In this document: piece after piece, positions 48,617 to 58,728 of the stretch
How positions within the stretch are numbered: position 1 is the first letter of the stretch
Layout: each line of letters begins with the position of its first letter
NCBI GenBank assembly: GCA_018894105.1
Contig: CM032117.1
Span: forward strand, 51,308,503-51,372,502
DNA from: Jacaranda mimosifolia
Taxonomy: Eukaryota > Streptophyta > Magnoliopsida > Lamiales > Bignoniaceae
Length of the DNA: 64,000 nt
Reading direction: 5' to 3'
The notes under the pieces: generated by a model
Told to the model about the DNA's origin: nothing
Database searches by the model: none
Seen by the model: only the letters and a program-made list of their open reading frames with translations
Position numbers and translations under genes: made by a program

Positions 48617-49312
48617 AAGAGGAGCTAAATTCATCCGGTGCAAAAAGAGATCAGAGTTGAGTTGGGGCACCGCATACACTTCGAGTCCTTATGTATATGT
48701 TGACGAGGATGTCAACGGATCAAGTGGGGGAGAATGTCATGGGTCGCTCATTAGAGAAGAATGGCAACCTTGACTTCAAGGGGCATTAGGAGCGACAAGG
48801 CGTTGTTGGCTCACTCGGTAAGGCGAAAAAAGCCCATGAGCAGAGACTCTTACGAGGTGCGGTTTGAAAAACTATTTCAATGGCATATTCCTTAAGTTAT
48901 GAGGATGCTTCCCACCAAGTTTGAAGTCATTCCGTGTCCGTTTGGGCATCGAACATTGAGGGCGACCTGGAGCGGTCTTACTGCACGCAGGTAGTGCAAA
49001 GATGCATTGAGTAGAGTGGCTTGGAAAAGGAATTTTGTGAAACTGTTTCAGTGGGGTGTTCCTTGAGGTGTTGGCAACGTTCCCACCAAGTTTCACCAGT
49101 AGACGGTTCCGTTTGGATAGGAAACGGCGAAGATCTTTAGAATGCGGCAGTGCAGTGGCAATGCTGTAATTCCAGCTTATTGCAAGGGAAATTACTGTTC
49201 CATGGAGAATCGGACAGAGCTGGAACTTTGTGGAGTTAATGTATAAGCCGAGAGCTATCCAACGGTTCAAGCGGCAAGTGATTTGGACACCGGGAGAGGA
49301 AGTTGCGAAAAT
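48617..49312 (+). mobile_element. LTR-retrotransposon fragment splitting repeat family A
   Basis: A GC-richer block unlike its surroundings. It includes GGATCAAGTGGGGGAGAATG, which looks like a polypurine tract (AAGTGGGGGAGAA) followed by an LTR start TGTCATGGGTCGC. Repeat family A stands on both sides, so it was inserted into the array. Neither a second LTR nor a clean target duplication was found. A 152-codon minus-strand open frame in it is not recognised. Confidence 0.6.
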
Positions 49313-49860
49313 GTAGTACAAAACATTCAAGTCTATAGATTAAATGAAATTATAGTATATAATCTGTGTATATGCAGTATATTTTATAAGCATCTGTAGT
49401 ACAAAAACATTCAAGCGTGCAGTATACATTACTGAAAATATAGTATATAATCTGTGTATCTGTAGTATAGTTTAGAAGCAACTGTAGTACAAAATATTTA
49501 AGCCTGCAGTATACATTAAATGAAAGTGTAGTATATAATCTGTGTAACTGCAGTATATTTTAGAAGCAAATATAGTATGAACATTTATACTTGCAGTACA
49601 CATCAGGCAAAAGTGTAGCATATAATCTATGTAACTGCAGTACATTTTAGAAGAATCTGTAGTACAAAACATTCAAGCCTGTAGATTAAATTAAATTATA
49701 ATTTAATATTTGCATATATGCAGTACATTTTAGAAGCATCTGTAGTACAAAAATATTCAGGCATGTAGTATACATTAACTGAAAATGTAGTATATAACCT
49801 GTGTATCTATAGTACATTTTAGAAGCAATTGTAGTACAAAACATTTAAGCCTGTAGGGTT
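49313..49860 (+). repeat. Minisatellite family A, second block
   Basis: About six further units of the family seen at 48240-48616, in the same orientation, with variants of CTGTAGTACAAAACATTCAAG and GCAGTATACATTAAATGAAA. Confidence 0.85.
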
Positions 49861-49989
49861 TGAATCATACTTTGTATGTACATACATATGTAAATTGAAG
49901 CATACTTTGTTTATAATATTATTTTGTATGTAAGTATAATTTTCCATCAAGCATTTATAATATTTTGATTTCAATACAATATGAGGGAA

Positions 49990-50880
49990 ATGAAATACAA
50001 ATGTAGAACGAACAAAGTAAAAATTGTGTTATGTTGAAGTACACTTCAATTCAATTGAAATTGAGCAGTGAATTTGAGTACAATATAATGGAAATGAAGT
50101 ACAAATATAGAAAAAATAAAGTATAAATGGTGTTATGTTGAAGTACACTTCAATTAAATTGAAATTAGGTAGTGAATTTAAGTACAATATGATGGAAATG
50201 AAGTATAAATATAGAACAAATACAGTATAAATTGTGTTATATTGAAATACATTTCAATTAAATTGAAATCGAGCAGTGAATTTGAGTATAATATGAGGAA
50301 GATGAAGTACAAACGTAGAACAAATAAAGTATAAATGTTGTTATGTTAAAGTACAGTTCAATTAAATTGAAACCGGACAGTGAATTTGAGTATAATATGA
50401 TGGAAATGAAGTACAAACAAAGTATAAATGATGTTATGTTGAAGTACACTTCAATTAAATTGAAGTTGGACAGTGAATTTGAGTACAATATGATGTAAAT
50501 GAAGTACAAACGTAGAACAAACAAAATATAAATGGTGCTATGTTGAAGTACACTTCAACTAAATTGAAATTGAACAGTGAATTTGAGTATAATATGATAG
50601 AAATGAAGTACAAATATGGAACAAACAAAGTATAAATGGTGTTATGTTGAAGTACACCTCAATTAAATTGAAATCGGGCAGTGAATTTGAGTACAATATG
50701 ATGAAGATAAAGTACAAATATAGAACAAACAAAGTATAAATGTTGTTATGTTAAAGTACACTTCAATTCAATTGAAACCGGATAGTGAATTTGAGTACAA
50801 TATGATGAAAATATAGTACAAACGTAGAACAAACAAAGTATAAATAGTGTTATGTTGAAGTACACTTATTGCAATTGAAT
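49990..50880 (+). repeat. Minisatellite family B, period about 103 bases, nine copies
   Basis: Unit landmark TTATGTTGAAGTACACTTCA recurs near 50029, 50132, 50237, 50341, 50433, 50539, 50642, 50745 and 50850. Each unit also contains a near-palindrome TTCAATTAAATTGAA and several AAGTACAA/AAGTATAA words. Confidence 0.9.
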
Positions 50881-51199
50881 AATTAGTCTCCAATAATTGT
50901 AGTGATAGTCAAATATAATATTTTGAGATTATCGGATCAGATGAAGTACGTATTTGTACAGGTTATAGGGTGAATATTATTGTCAAATGCTCATTTGTTT
51001 ATATCTTTGAAAGCATAAGTATTCTTTATATTACTGCGATTGATAACATTCATTCGTTGAACATTAGTGGTTAATACTTTAAAACTTTAATATTATTTTA
51101 TTCATATAATAAATATTACACACATTTTTAGAGTTTGGTTATTAATTACTGAGACTTAAAAAGCAAATCATGGAACAAATTTTAATTCAACAATATTAA

Positions 51200-51780
51200 T
51201 AAAAATATTAAGAAATGGAGTACATAATGGCCGAAATGAAATACAAATGTCGTGAAATCAAATATAAATCTTTCAGATTAAGGTACGAAAGCACTATATC
51301 TTGGACAACATCCATTTGCTAACTTCCACGCTAAACAAGTACATTATTGCCAAAAAGAAGTACAAATGTCATGAAATCAAGTACAATTCTACCAAATTGG
51401 GGTACAAAAAAATTGATATCTCGGACAACATGCAAAAATGCCAATTTCACGCTAAATCAAATACATAATTGCTGAAATGAAGTACAATTGTCATGAAATC
51501 AAGTATAATTCTCCCAGAGTAGGGTGCAAAATAACTGATATCTCCGAAAACATACAAAAATGCCAATTTCACGCTAAATCAAATACATAGTTGTCGAAAT
51601 AAAGTATAATCGTCATGACACCAAGTATAGTTCTCCCAGATTGGGGTACAAAATAATTGATATCTCGGACAATATACAAAAATACCAATTTCACGCTAAA
51701 TCAAGTACATGATTACCGAAATAAAGTACAAATGTCATGAAATCAAGTATAAATCTCCTAGATTAAGGTACAAAATTTAG
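51200..51780 (+). repeat. Minisatellite family C, period about 121 bases, about five copies
   Basis: Landmark TTTCACGCTAAATCAA recurs near 51446, 51567 and 51690, with a variant near 51328. Units also carry ATGAAATCAAGTATAATTCT and GATATCTCGGACAACAT, and again AGTA(C/T)A words on the plus strand. Confidence 0.85.
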
Positions 51781-52059
51781 CTAGATTACTGATTCTTTGC
51801 AGATTCTATGATTATGCCCTGTTCTACCACATCTTTTACACTTAATTACACGTTTATCAATTTGTGATGGAATCCTCTGTGTCATTCTATGCCCAGGTTG
51901 AGATCGGCAATCAGGTGCATTAATGACGCAATCATCATCTAGAGGGAACATATGCATATCATACGTAGGAATAGTATTTATCACTGATTGGTATGCTTGT
52001 TGATACATCTCAACTCGGTAATATTGATCGGTAAAGTCATACGATGAAAGTGACTTTGA
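51781..52059 (-). pseudogene. MULE transposase C-terminal exon with zinc knuckle
   Basis: The minus-strand frame gives YDFTDQYYRVEMYQQAYQSV, then RIPSQIDKRVIKCKRCGRTG and HNHRICKESVI before the stop. The CxxCGxxGHNxxxC knuckle and the preceding Y-x-V-x-x-Y-x-x-x-Y block are typical of the end of MuDR-family transposases. A likely acceptor CTCGAG|TCAAAG lies at 52060-52061. The SWIM finger and DDE triad, which should lie upstream, are missing. Confidence 0.75.
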
Positions 52060-52079
52060 CTCGAGAGTACAAATTTTGA

Positions 52080-53530
52080 TAAAATAAAGTAAAATTTAGG
52101 AACACTTGAAGTATAGAAATTCAATGAATATAGTATAAGTTTAGATAAAATGATGTATAAAATGAAGTATAATTTCAAAAAACAGAAATATAATTTTTGA
52201 TAAAGTGAAGTACAATTTCAGAACACCTGAAGTATAAAACCTTAGCAATTGCAACACAATTTTTGAATAATCCATTAGTAGAATACTTGAAACTTAAATA
52301 ATAGATTTAGATAACTGAAGTATAAGTTTAGAACACTTGAAGTATAGAACTTCAATGAATAGAGTACAAGTTTAGGTAAAATGATGTATAAAATGAAGTA
52401 TAATTTTAAAAAATAAAAGTACAATTTTAGATAAAGTGAAGTATAATTTCAGAACACCTGAAGTATAAAATCTTAATAATTGCGGTACAATTTTTGGATA
52501 ATTCATTAGTAGAACACTTAAAACTTAAATAATAGATTCAAATAACTGAAGTATAAGTTTAGATAAAATAAAGTACAATTTCGAAACACTTGAAGTATAG
52601 AACTTCAATGAATAGAGTACATGCTTATGTAAAATGAAGTATAATTTCAGAAAATAGAAGTACAATTTTATATAAAAAGAAGTACAATTTTAGAACACTT
52701 GAAGTAAAAATCCTTAGCAATTGCAATACGATTTTGGATAATCCATTAGTAGAACACTTGAAGTATAAAACTTAAATAATAGATTCAGATAATTAAAGTA
52801 CAAGTTTAGATAAAATGAAGTACAATTTCAGAACACTTGAAGTATAGAACTTCAATGAATAGAGTACATGTTTAGGTAAAACAATGTATGAAATGAAGTA
52901 TAATTTCAAAAAATAGAAGTACAATTTTAGATAAAGTGAAGTACAATTTCAAAACATTTGAAGTATAAAACTTTAGCAATTGCAGTACAATTTTTGAATA
53001 ATCCATTAGTAAAACACTTTAAACTTAAATAATAGATTCAAATAACTAAAGTATAAGTTTAGGTAAAATGAAGTACAATTTCGAAACACTTGAAGTATAG
53101 AACTTCAATGAATAAAATACATGTTTAGATAAAATGAAGTAAAAAAGAAAGTATAATTTCATAAAATAAAAGTACAATTTTAGATAAAGTGAAGTACAAT
53201 TTCAGAACTCTTGAAGTATAAAGCCCTAGCAACTACAATATATTTTGGTTAATTGATAAATATAACACTTAAAGTATATAACTTCAATAAATATAGTACA
53301 ATCTTTGATAAAATGAAGTATAATTTCAGAAAATCAAAAGAATAATTTTATATAGAAGACGTATAGTTTAGGAACACTTCAAGTATAAACTGCTAGAAGT
53401 TGCAGTATAATTTTGGATAATCCATTAATAGAACACTTGAAGTATAAAACTTACATAATAGAGTACAATTTTAGAACACTTCAAGTACAAAACTTTACAA
53501 ACTGCAGTACAATTTAGATTCTGTAGAAGT
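52080..53530 (+). repeat. Minisatellite family D, period about 240-257 bases, about six copies
   Basis: Landmark GAACTTCAATGAATAGAGTA recurs near 52347, 52589, 52846 and 53099, with a variant near 52107. Units are packed with GAAGTATAA, GAAGTACAA and AGTATAAAAC words spaced some 20-30 bases apart. The array occupies the place where the transposase catalytic core should be. Confidence 0.9.
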
Positions 53531-53535
53531 ATTAC

Positions 53536-53765
53536 CTTAAATCATCACTGCTTTTCTTTGCACTGCTGCTCAATTCATCCTTTCGGTTTACTAGGATGTC
53601 AACAACGTTCATCTTCAATGTCAAATGCAGAAAGGCCATATTCATGATACCGTCATCATCAGTCAAACTCATGTATAATCTTTGATGTTGAGCTATGTAT
53701 TGCAAACTAAAGTGTTCGGCGTTGATTTCACTCCATTTTCTTGCGAGATTAATGTATATGTCCAT
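53536..53765 (-). pseudogene. MULE transposase N-terminal exon
   Basis: Starts MDIYINLARKWSEINAEHF and runs 76 codons to a splice-like donor TTAAG|GTAATA. It resembles the N-terminal module of plant MuDR-type transposases (short beta-rich piece beginning with an I-x-V/I-x-x-x-x-x-W pattern). The catalytic part that should follow is not found before 52059; the space is filled with repeat family D. It lies close to the right TIR in the expected place and orientation. Confidence 0.6.
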
Positions 53766-54020
53766 TAACTTGATTGAACACTCCTACTTCACTACTGGTT
53801 GACATTGCCAGAAAATATAAGAAACTCAGAAGCAACTAAGAAGAAACTGAGAAGAAGAAGAAACCCGAAAATGATGAAAATAAAAAGAGAAGAAGACAAT
53901 GCAGCTATCGGGTTTGTGGTTTTTGGCTCTAACGTTATTCTTGTTCCCGCCGTGGAGCTTGTTGCGTTTTTTCTGTTCTTTCTATTTCTGGTATGATAGT
54001 GTTTACTGTTTGCTTGTCTG

Positions 54021-54049
54021 GATGAAGAAGAAGAAGAAGAAGAAGAAGT
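54021..54049. repeat. (GAA)n microsatellite
   Basis: About nine GAA/AAG units inside the right end region of the MULE. Confidence 0.9.
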
Positions 54050-54544
54050 GAGAAAAAATTAATGAAAAATATTATATTTAAGGGCATTTTTGTCAAATCA
54101 AGTGAGTGGGGAGTGATCTCTAAACTTTTAACAAAATTAGGGAGTTTTTTCTAACAAAAATTAAATGGGGACTAATCACAAAAGTGAAAAGTGTATTTGG
54201 TACTTTTAAATAAGTGTCCCTAAAACATTTGTGATAAGATTTAATTGTCCATGTATGTAAAAAATAGGATTTGAAGGTAATATTTTCAATATGCTACACT
54301 CCGTTGGTCATAATAGAACCAAATATTCCAAGTTCAGATAAAGAACTTACCCAGCCAGAGTATTGGTATTGGACATGCTTTGCCCCTGTTTACTATGTGA
54401 AAAGATGAAGAAAACCTTCATGAGAGAATCCTAATGAATTTTTGGTGTGCATGTGTATAAATAAAATAAAGTAAAAATAATTAATAAATTAGGTCCGTTA
54501 GATCATTTTCATGTTATCTATATGAAAAGCTGAAGAAAACCTTG

Positions 54545-54721
54545 AGGGACAATCGGAAAACAATCAAAATATCTCTTTTTTTGACTTGAAAGAAATTAAG
54601 ACAAAGGTACAAAGGGAAGTGAATATTTAAAAAAGAAAGAATTTGTTCTTGTTTCCTAAGAGCTACAAATGAAAGAATTTTTTTCACTATGAATATTGTC
54701 AAGAATAGGATTATAAAACCT
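54545..54721. repeat. Direct duplication, copy 1
   Basis: The segment from GGGACAATCGGAAAACAATC to TCAAGAATAGGATTATAAAA is about 180 bases and is repeated with changes at 55041-55215. Shared landmarks are ATCTCTTTTT...TTGACTT, AGATTAAGACAAAG and ATGGTCAAGAA-like words. Confidence 0.7.
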
Positions 54722-54724
54722 TAA

Positions 54725-55037
54725 GGGCACGTTTACTTTAATAGATGGGAAAAAAGATTGATAGATAACTTTTATGATTAAAAGGAGGATATGATTATTT
54801 TATTTAAATAATATCATGTTTACTTGATATGATAAACAAAAGGATATAAATATTTTTAACTATAATGTGTGTTGGATTATTAATCACACCCTTAAGGACG
54901 TGATTATTTATCAAGCAAAAGGCAAGAATAGTGTCGGGTTTTGACTAAATTATGGGCTCATTATTAAACAAAGTAAACAATATATTAAGCCATATTAAAT
55001 AGTCCATATAACCTAATCATCAAATGTAAACAAGCCC
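54725..55037. mobile_element. Tourist-like MITE between two direct repeats
   Basis: Ends GGGCACGTTTACTTTAAT and, reverse complemented, GGGCTTGTTTACATTTGAT. TAA on both flanks (54722-54724 and 55038-55040). 313 bp, non-coding. It sits at the junction of a tandem duplication. Confidence 0.85.
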
Positions 55038-55040
55038 TAA

Positions 55041-55215
55041 GGGACTTGCAAAACAATCATATCTCTTTTTTGACTTCTACGAGATTAAGACAAAGTGAGA
55101 AAGGTAAGTAAATAGTTTTTTTTTTTTTTTTAATGATTTTTCTTTGTCTTTCAACAGGTACAATTGAGAGAACGTTTTTTTTTTTGCTATAAATATGGTC
55201 AAGAAAAACCTAAAA
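55041..55215. repeat. Direct duplication, copy 2
   Basis: Second copy of 54545-54721, with a longer poly-T tract (55118-55132). The two copies were adjacent before the MITE inserted. Confidence 0.7.
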
Positions 55216-55640
55216 AATAAGATAAAAAAATGAAATTTTAACTGTTTGTTTAGTTATACTAAAATCTTGACATTAATTTAATCTTGATAAATTGTATGAT
55301 GTAAAAAAAGCACCCAACTTCAATGATGGCATGCATTATCAAATATATATTTAAATTTTATATTTTATAATTGTTTCCCTTACGCTCTTATTTCTGAATT
55401 TGTCATGACGTTGACAGGCACTCGTGCTTGCCTCAAACTATCATAAACACAATTTTGTATTTTTTCTGGGAAAATTTTGGTGGATTAGTAATATTGAAAG
55501 CATAAATTAAGAAACACGAAGACGATTTTGAAGTATTTAAAGAAGATGACGAGGGTTTCCTTGAAGCAGCTTAAATAGCAGCCCCACAATGTGAGAGTGA
55601 AGGACCTACATACCATTGGAGAAGCTTAAATATAAAGTGA
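55216..55640. other. Intergenic DNA before Copia 2
   Basis: AT-rich; no gene or recognised repeat seen. Confidence 0.5.
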
Positions 55641-55647
55641 ATTATGT

Positions 55648-56350
55648 TGCTAGAAAATTTATTGAAAAGTTGAAAGTCTAATGTGTCTAATTGCGTGTGG
55701 AAACCCCTACAATGTTTTTAAGGTGATAATTGCCCCACTATTGTGCTGTAGAGATTATGACAATTTACCCTTAGAATTCAACTAAGACACCCAAGGAATT
55801 GCAGTCAATAATATGAAATTCCTACTTAAAATTTTTTGTTGATATTGAAAATAATTGATAGAGTATGAGAATTTCTTTTACTGGAGAGTAATAATACTTT
55901 ACTTTAAAATTACATGTAAATTTATGTGGATTAATTTCCCTTATATAAGATTAAAACAAACATTCACACAATTATGATGTTAGTTTAAACAACACACTGA
56001 TTATAATAGTCTTGTCCTTTTCCTAATAGTCACATTGCTTCTGATTAAAAATGTAATTTAAATAATTAATTAAATGTTGAATTAATATATAATTTGAATT
56101 TAATCCACGCAGTGTCGTGCAAAGTGCAAAGTGCTAAGTCTTGATTATTAAATATATATATATATATAATTCCCATGCACTTGAGCACTCTCCAAAAAAA
56201 TCTTAAAATAATCTAACAGCTTAATAAGAGATTCACCTAATAAAGGGACTCTTTTTTACTTATTTTTTCAATGTGGGATTGAGATACCGAAAGAATTCTC
56301 ATCTTTTCTCCACTTAACATACTATCTAGAAGTCCTAATTAATTTCAACA
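55648..56350 (-). repeat. Copia 2 LTR (3' side in element orientation)
   Basis: Matches 60863-61540 with scattered substitutions and a variable TA tract (56152-56168). TATA-like and CACTTAGATAG-adjacent sequences mark its ends. Confidence 0.92.
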
Positions 56351-56868
56351 ATCCCCCACTTAGATAGTAATGTTAAGAATTTATAGAATCATGCATAAGA
56401 AAGATGTCTCTCAACTTGAATCTTTTCTTAGTATAAGTAATTCAAAGTTACAATAGAATAGATGGTTTCTGATGCAATTGAACCATTATTCTTTGCATTA
56501 GAACTAGATGTACCATACACAAGACTCTCCAACACCTTTAGAAATTCACTGAGGCTCTTATAGCACCAATATGGCGATGTGCTACATCCTAGTATTCATA
56601 AACATTTCCAAAGGTCAACCCTTGAACCTTTGCCAGGAGCGGCACCACTCTTTATGTTTATATAGGTGAGGTTTCCCTTAAGCTTTGAATAATGTTGGTC
56701 ATATTCAAACACCTAAGCCTCATTAAGAGTTATACTTAGCCTCCAAATATTATGTACTAGCTTGCTTGAAAATTGTCCTAGTACTTCCACAACCACTTAT
56801 CAGTAACTTGTTTTTACCCATTGAACTTTTAACTAGTGGTAATGCTAGAAAAAGTTGGGTTTATATTA

Positions 56869-57210
56869 CTAGAAAAAGGGTCTTAAGCCCATTCCGATTG
56901 ATGTTTTCCTTACTATATCCTTAGTGAGTCCTTTTGTGAATGGGTACTCCAAGTTATTTCTTGTTCTTGTATATATTATGGTTATAATTCCTTCAAAAAT
57001 TAATTGCTTGACATATTCATGTCTCAAGCTTATATGTCTAGATTTTCCATTATATATCTTGCTATAAGCTCTAGATATAGCATCTTCACTATCACAATGT
57101 AAAGAAATGGCTAGCATCGATTGTGGCCACAACTCTATTTCTAGTAATAAATTTCTCAGCCATTCTGCCTCTTTACCTGATCCTGCTAGTGCGACAAACT
57201 TAGACTCCAT
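56869..57210 (-). pseudogene. Copia 2 RNase H end
   Basis: 113 codons starting MESKFVALAGSGKEAEWLRN and continuing with LHCDSEDAISRAYSKIYNGK and RHISLRHEYVKQLI, the standard C-terminal RNase H portion of Copia pol. The upstream part (57210-57460) is interrupted by stops. Confidence 0.88.
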
Positions 57211-57465
57211 AGTGGAATGAGTTATTCACGTTTGTTTCTTAGAAGCCCAAGAGATAGCTCCTTCACTAAGGGGGAATACCCAACCAGATGTAGACTCATT
57301 GCCACTAGCACTTGTTATCCAACTGGCACCTGTGTATCCCTCTAACACCGCTGGGTAGTTTTCATAATGCAGTCCTAAATTTATAGTTCTTTTAAGATAT
57401 CCAAGGACTCTAGCAATTGCTTTCCAATGTTCAGCGCAAGGATTACTAGTATATCTGGAAAGCTT

Positions 57466-58704
57466 TCAAACAGTAAATGAAATATCTAGCCTAGTACAAT
57501 GCATAGCGTACATTAAACTATCTATTGCACTAGCATACTCAATTTGAGCAACAGCTCTCCCAGAGTTCTCCACTATTTTGTGTGAACTGTCATATGGGGT
57601 GCTAACCTCTTTGATTCCCAAATGTTGATACTTTTTCCTAATTTTCTCAATATAGTGGGATTGGCACAAAGCATAACCCCTACTATTTTTTCTTAACTTT
57701 GATGCCCAAGATAGCATCTACCTCACCAAGATCTTTTATTTTAAACTGGGAGAATAAATACTTCTTTGTTTCATTTATACCATTCATATTTGTCCCAAAT
57801 ATAAACATATCGTCAACATACAAGCACACAATGACACCATAATCTTTTGTGAATTTAGAATAAATACACTTGTTCGTATTATTATGCTTAAACCCATTAG
57901 ATAAAATAATAGAATCAAATTTCTCATGCCACTGTTTTAGTGCTTGTTTCAAGCCATATAATGACTTTATACTTTCTTTTCATTTACAGGAAGAATAAAT
58001 CCCTCAGGTTGTTCCATATATACCTCCTCATCCAAATCACTATTGAGGAAAGTTGTTTTAACATCCATTTGATACACATATAAATTATAAATAGATGCTA
58101 GAGCAAACAATACTCTAATAGATATTATTCTAGCCATTGGTGCATATGTATCAAAATAGTCAATACCTTCCTTTTGCCTAAAACCTTTTGCCACTAATCT
58201 AGCCTTAAAGGTTTGAAGAGATCCATCAATATTATATTTTTGTTGAAAGACCCATTTGCAACCTGTAGGTTTTGAACTAGGAGGCAAATCTACTAATATC
58301 CAAGTATTATTAGATAATATTGAATCCATTTCATCGTTGATTGCCTCATTCCAGAATGCTACATCTCTAGGTGTCATAGCTTCTTTATAGGTCTTAGGAT
58401 CTCCTTCTATGTTCAATGTAATAGGCAATTTATTGAGCACTAACTCCTTATTATTCTCAACTAAGAAAATAATAGAGTGGGGATCAACATAGTTTGGTCC
58501 TCGACTCTTTTCTTTTCTAACCCTTTTACTTCTTCTAGGTTCACTAAGAGATTTAATTATTTTCCTTTTAGCATTAGGTAATGTACTTTGACCAGTTCGC
58601 TCATGCTTTTGTGTAGTTACATTAGAATCATTGCCAAATTTATTTTCAATAAATTCAACATCCCTTGATTCTACTATCACATTAGATTCTAAGTCCAATA
58701 ACAT
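57466..58704 (-). pseudogene. Copia 2 reverse transcriptase
   Basis: 57967-58704 (245 codons) is open from the linker to WILVDLPPSSKPTGCKWVFQ, ARLVAKGFRQKEGIDYFDTY and YMEQPEGFILP. 57683-57952 continues with the CLYVDDMFIFG catalytic motif, and 57466-57717 with YAMHCTRLDISF. One break lies near 57960 and one near 57717. It is the best preserved reverse transcriptase in the window. Confidence 0.9.
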
Positions 58705-58728
58705 ATATGCTTTAGAATTTTGAGCATA

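Larger units (their letters stand above)
47622..54220 (-). mobile_element. Mutator-like element (MULE) filled with AGTA(C/T)A minisatellites
   Basis: TAAAACATT stands immediately left (47613-47621) and right (54221-54229), a perfect 9-bp duplication as made by Mutator-type transposases. The ends are imperfect inverted repeats of roughly 130 bases: GTGATCAGTCCCCATTTGAA at 47673 matches GTGATTAGTCCCCATTTAAT on the opposite strand at 54175, and further shared blocks (AAACTCCCTA, ATCACTCCC) follow. Minus-strand exons keep the start and the zinc-knuckle end of a MULE transposase, but the DDE and SWIM core is absent. Most of the inside is four tandem-repeat families. A non-autonomous derivative that also contains a retroelement piece (about 48617-49312). 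Confidence 0.9.

Noticed and set aside
48872..49330. 152-codon minus-strand open frame
   Set aside because: Lies in an LTR-like fragment that bears no recognisable domain; probably chance.
49472..50524. Tyr/Leu/Phe-rich minus-strand frames in the minisatellites
   Set aside because: Translations of tandem repeats; they change frame with every indel between units.
48240..53530. CRISPR-like or centromeric satellite interpretation of the repeats
   Set aside because: Repeats have no unique spacers, and the arrays are enclosed in a transposon with its own 9-bp target duplication.
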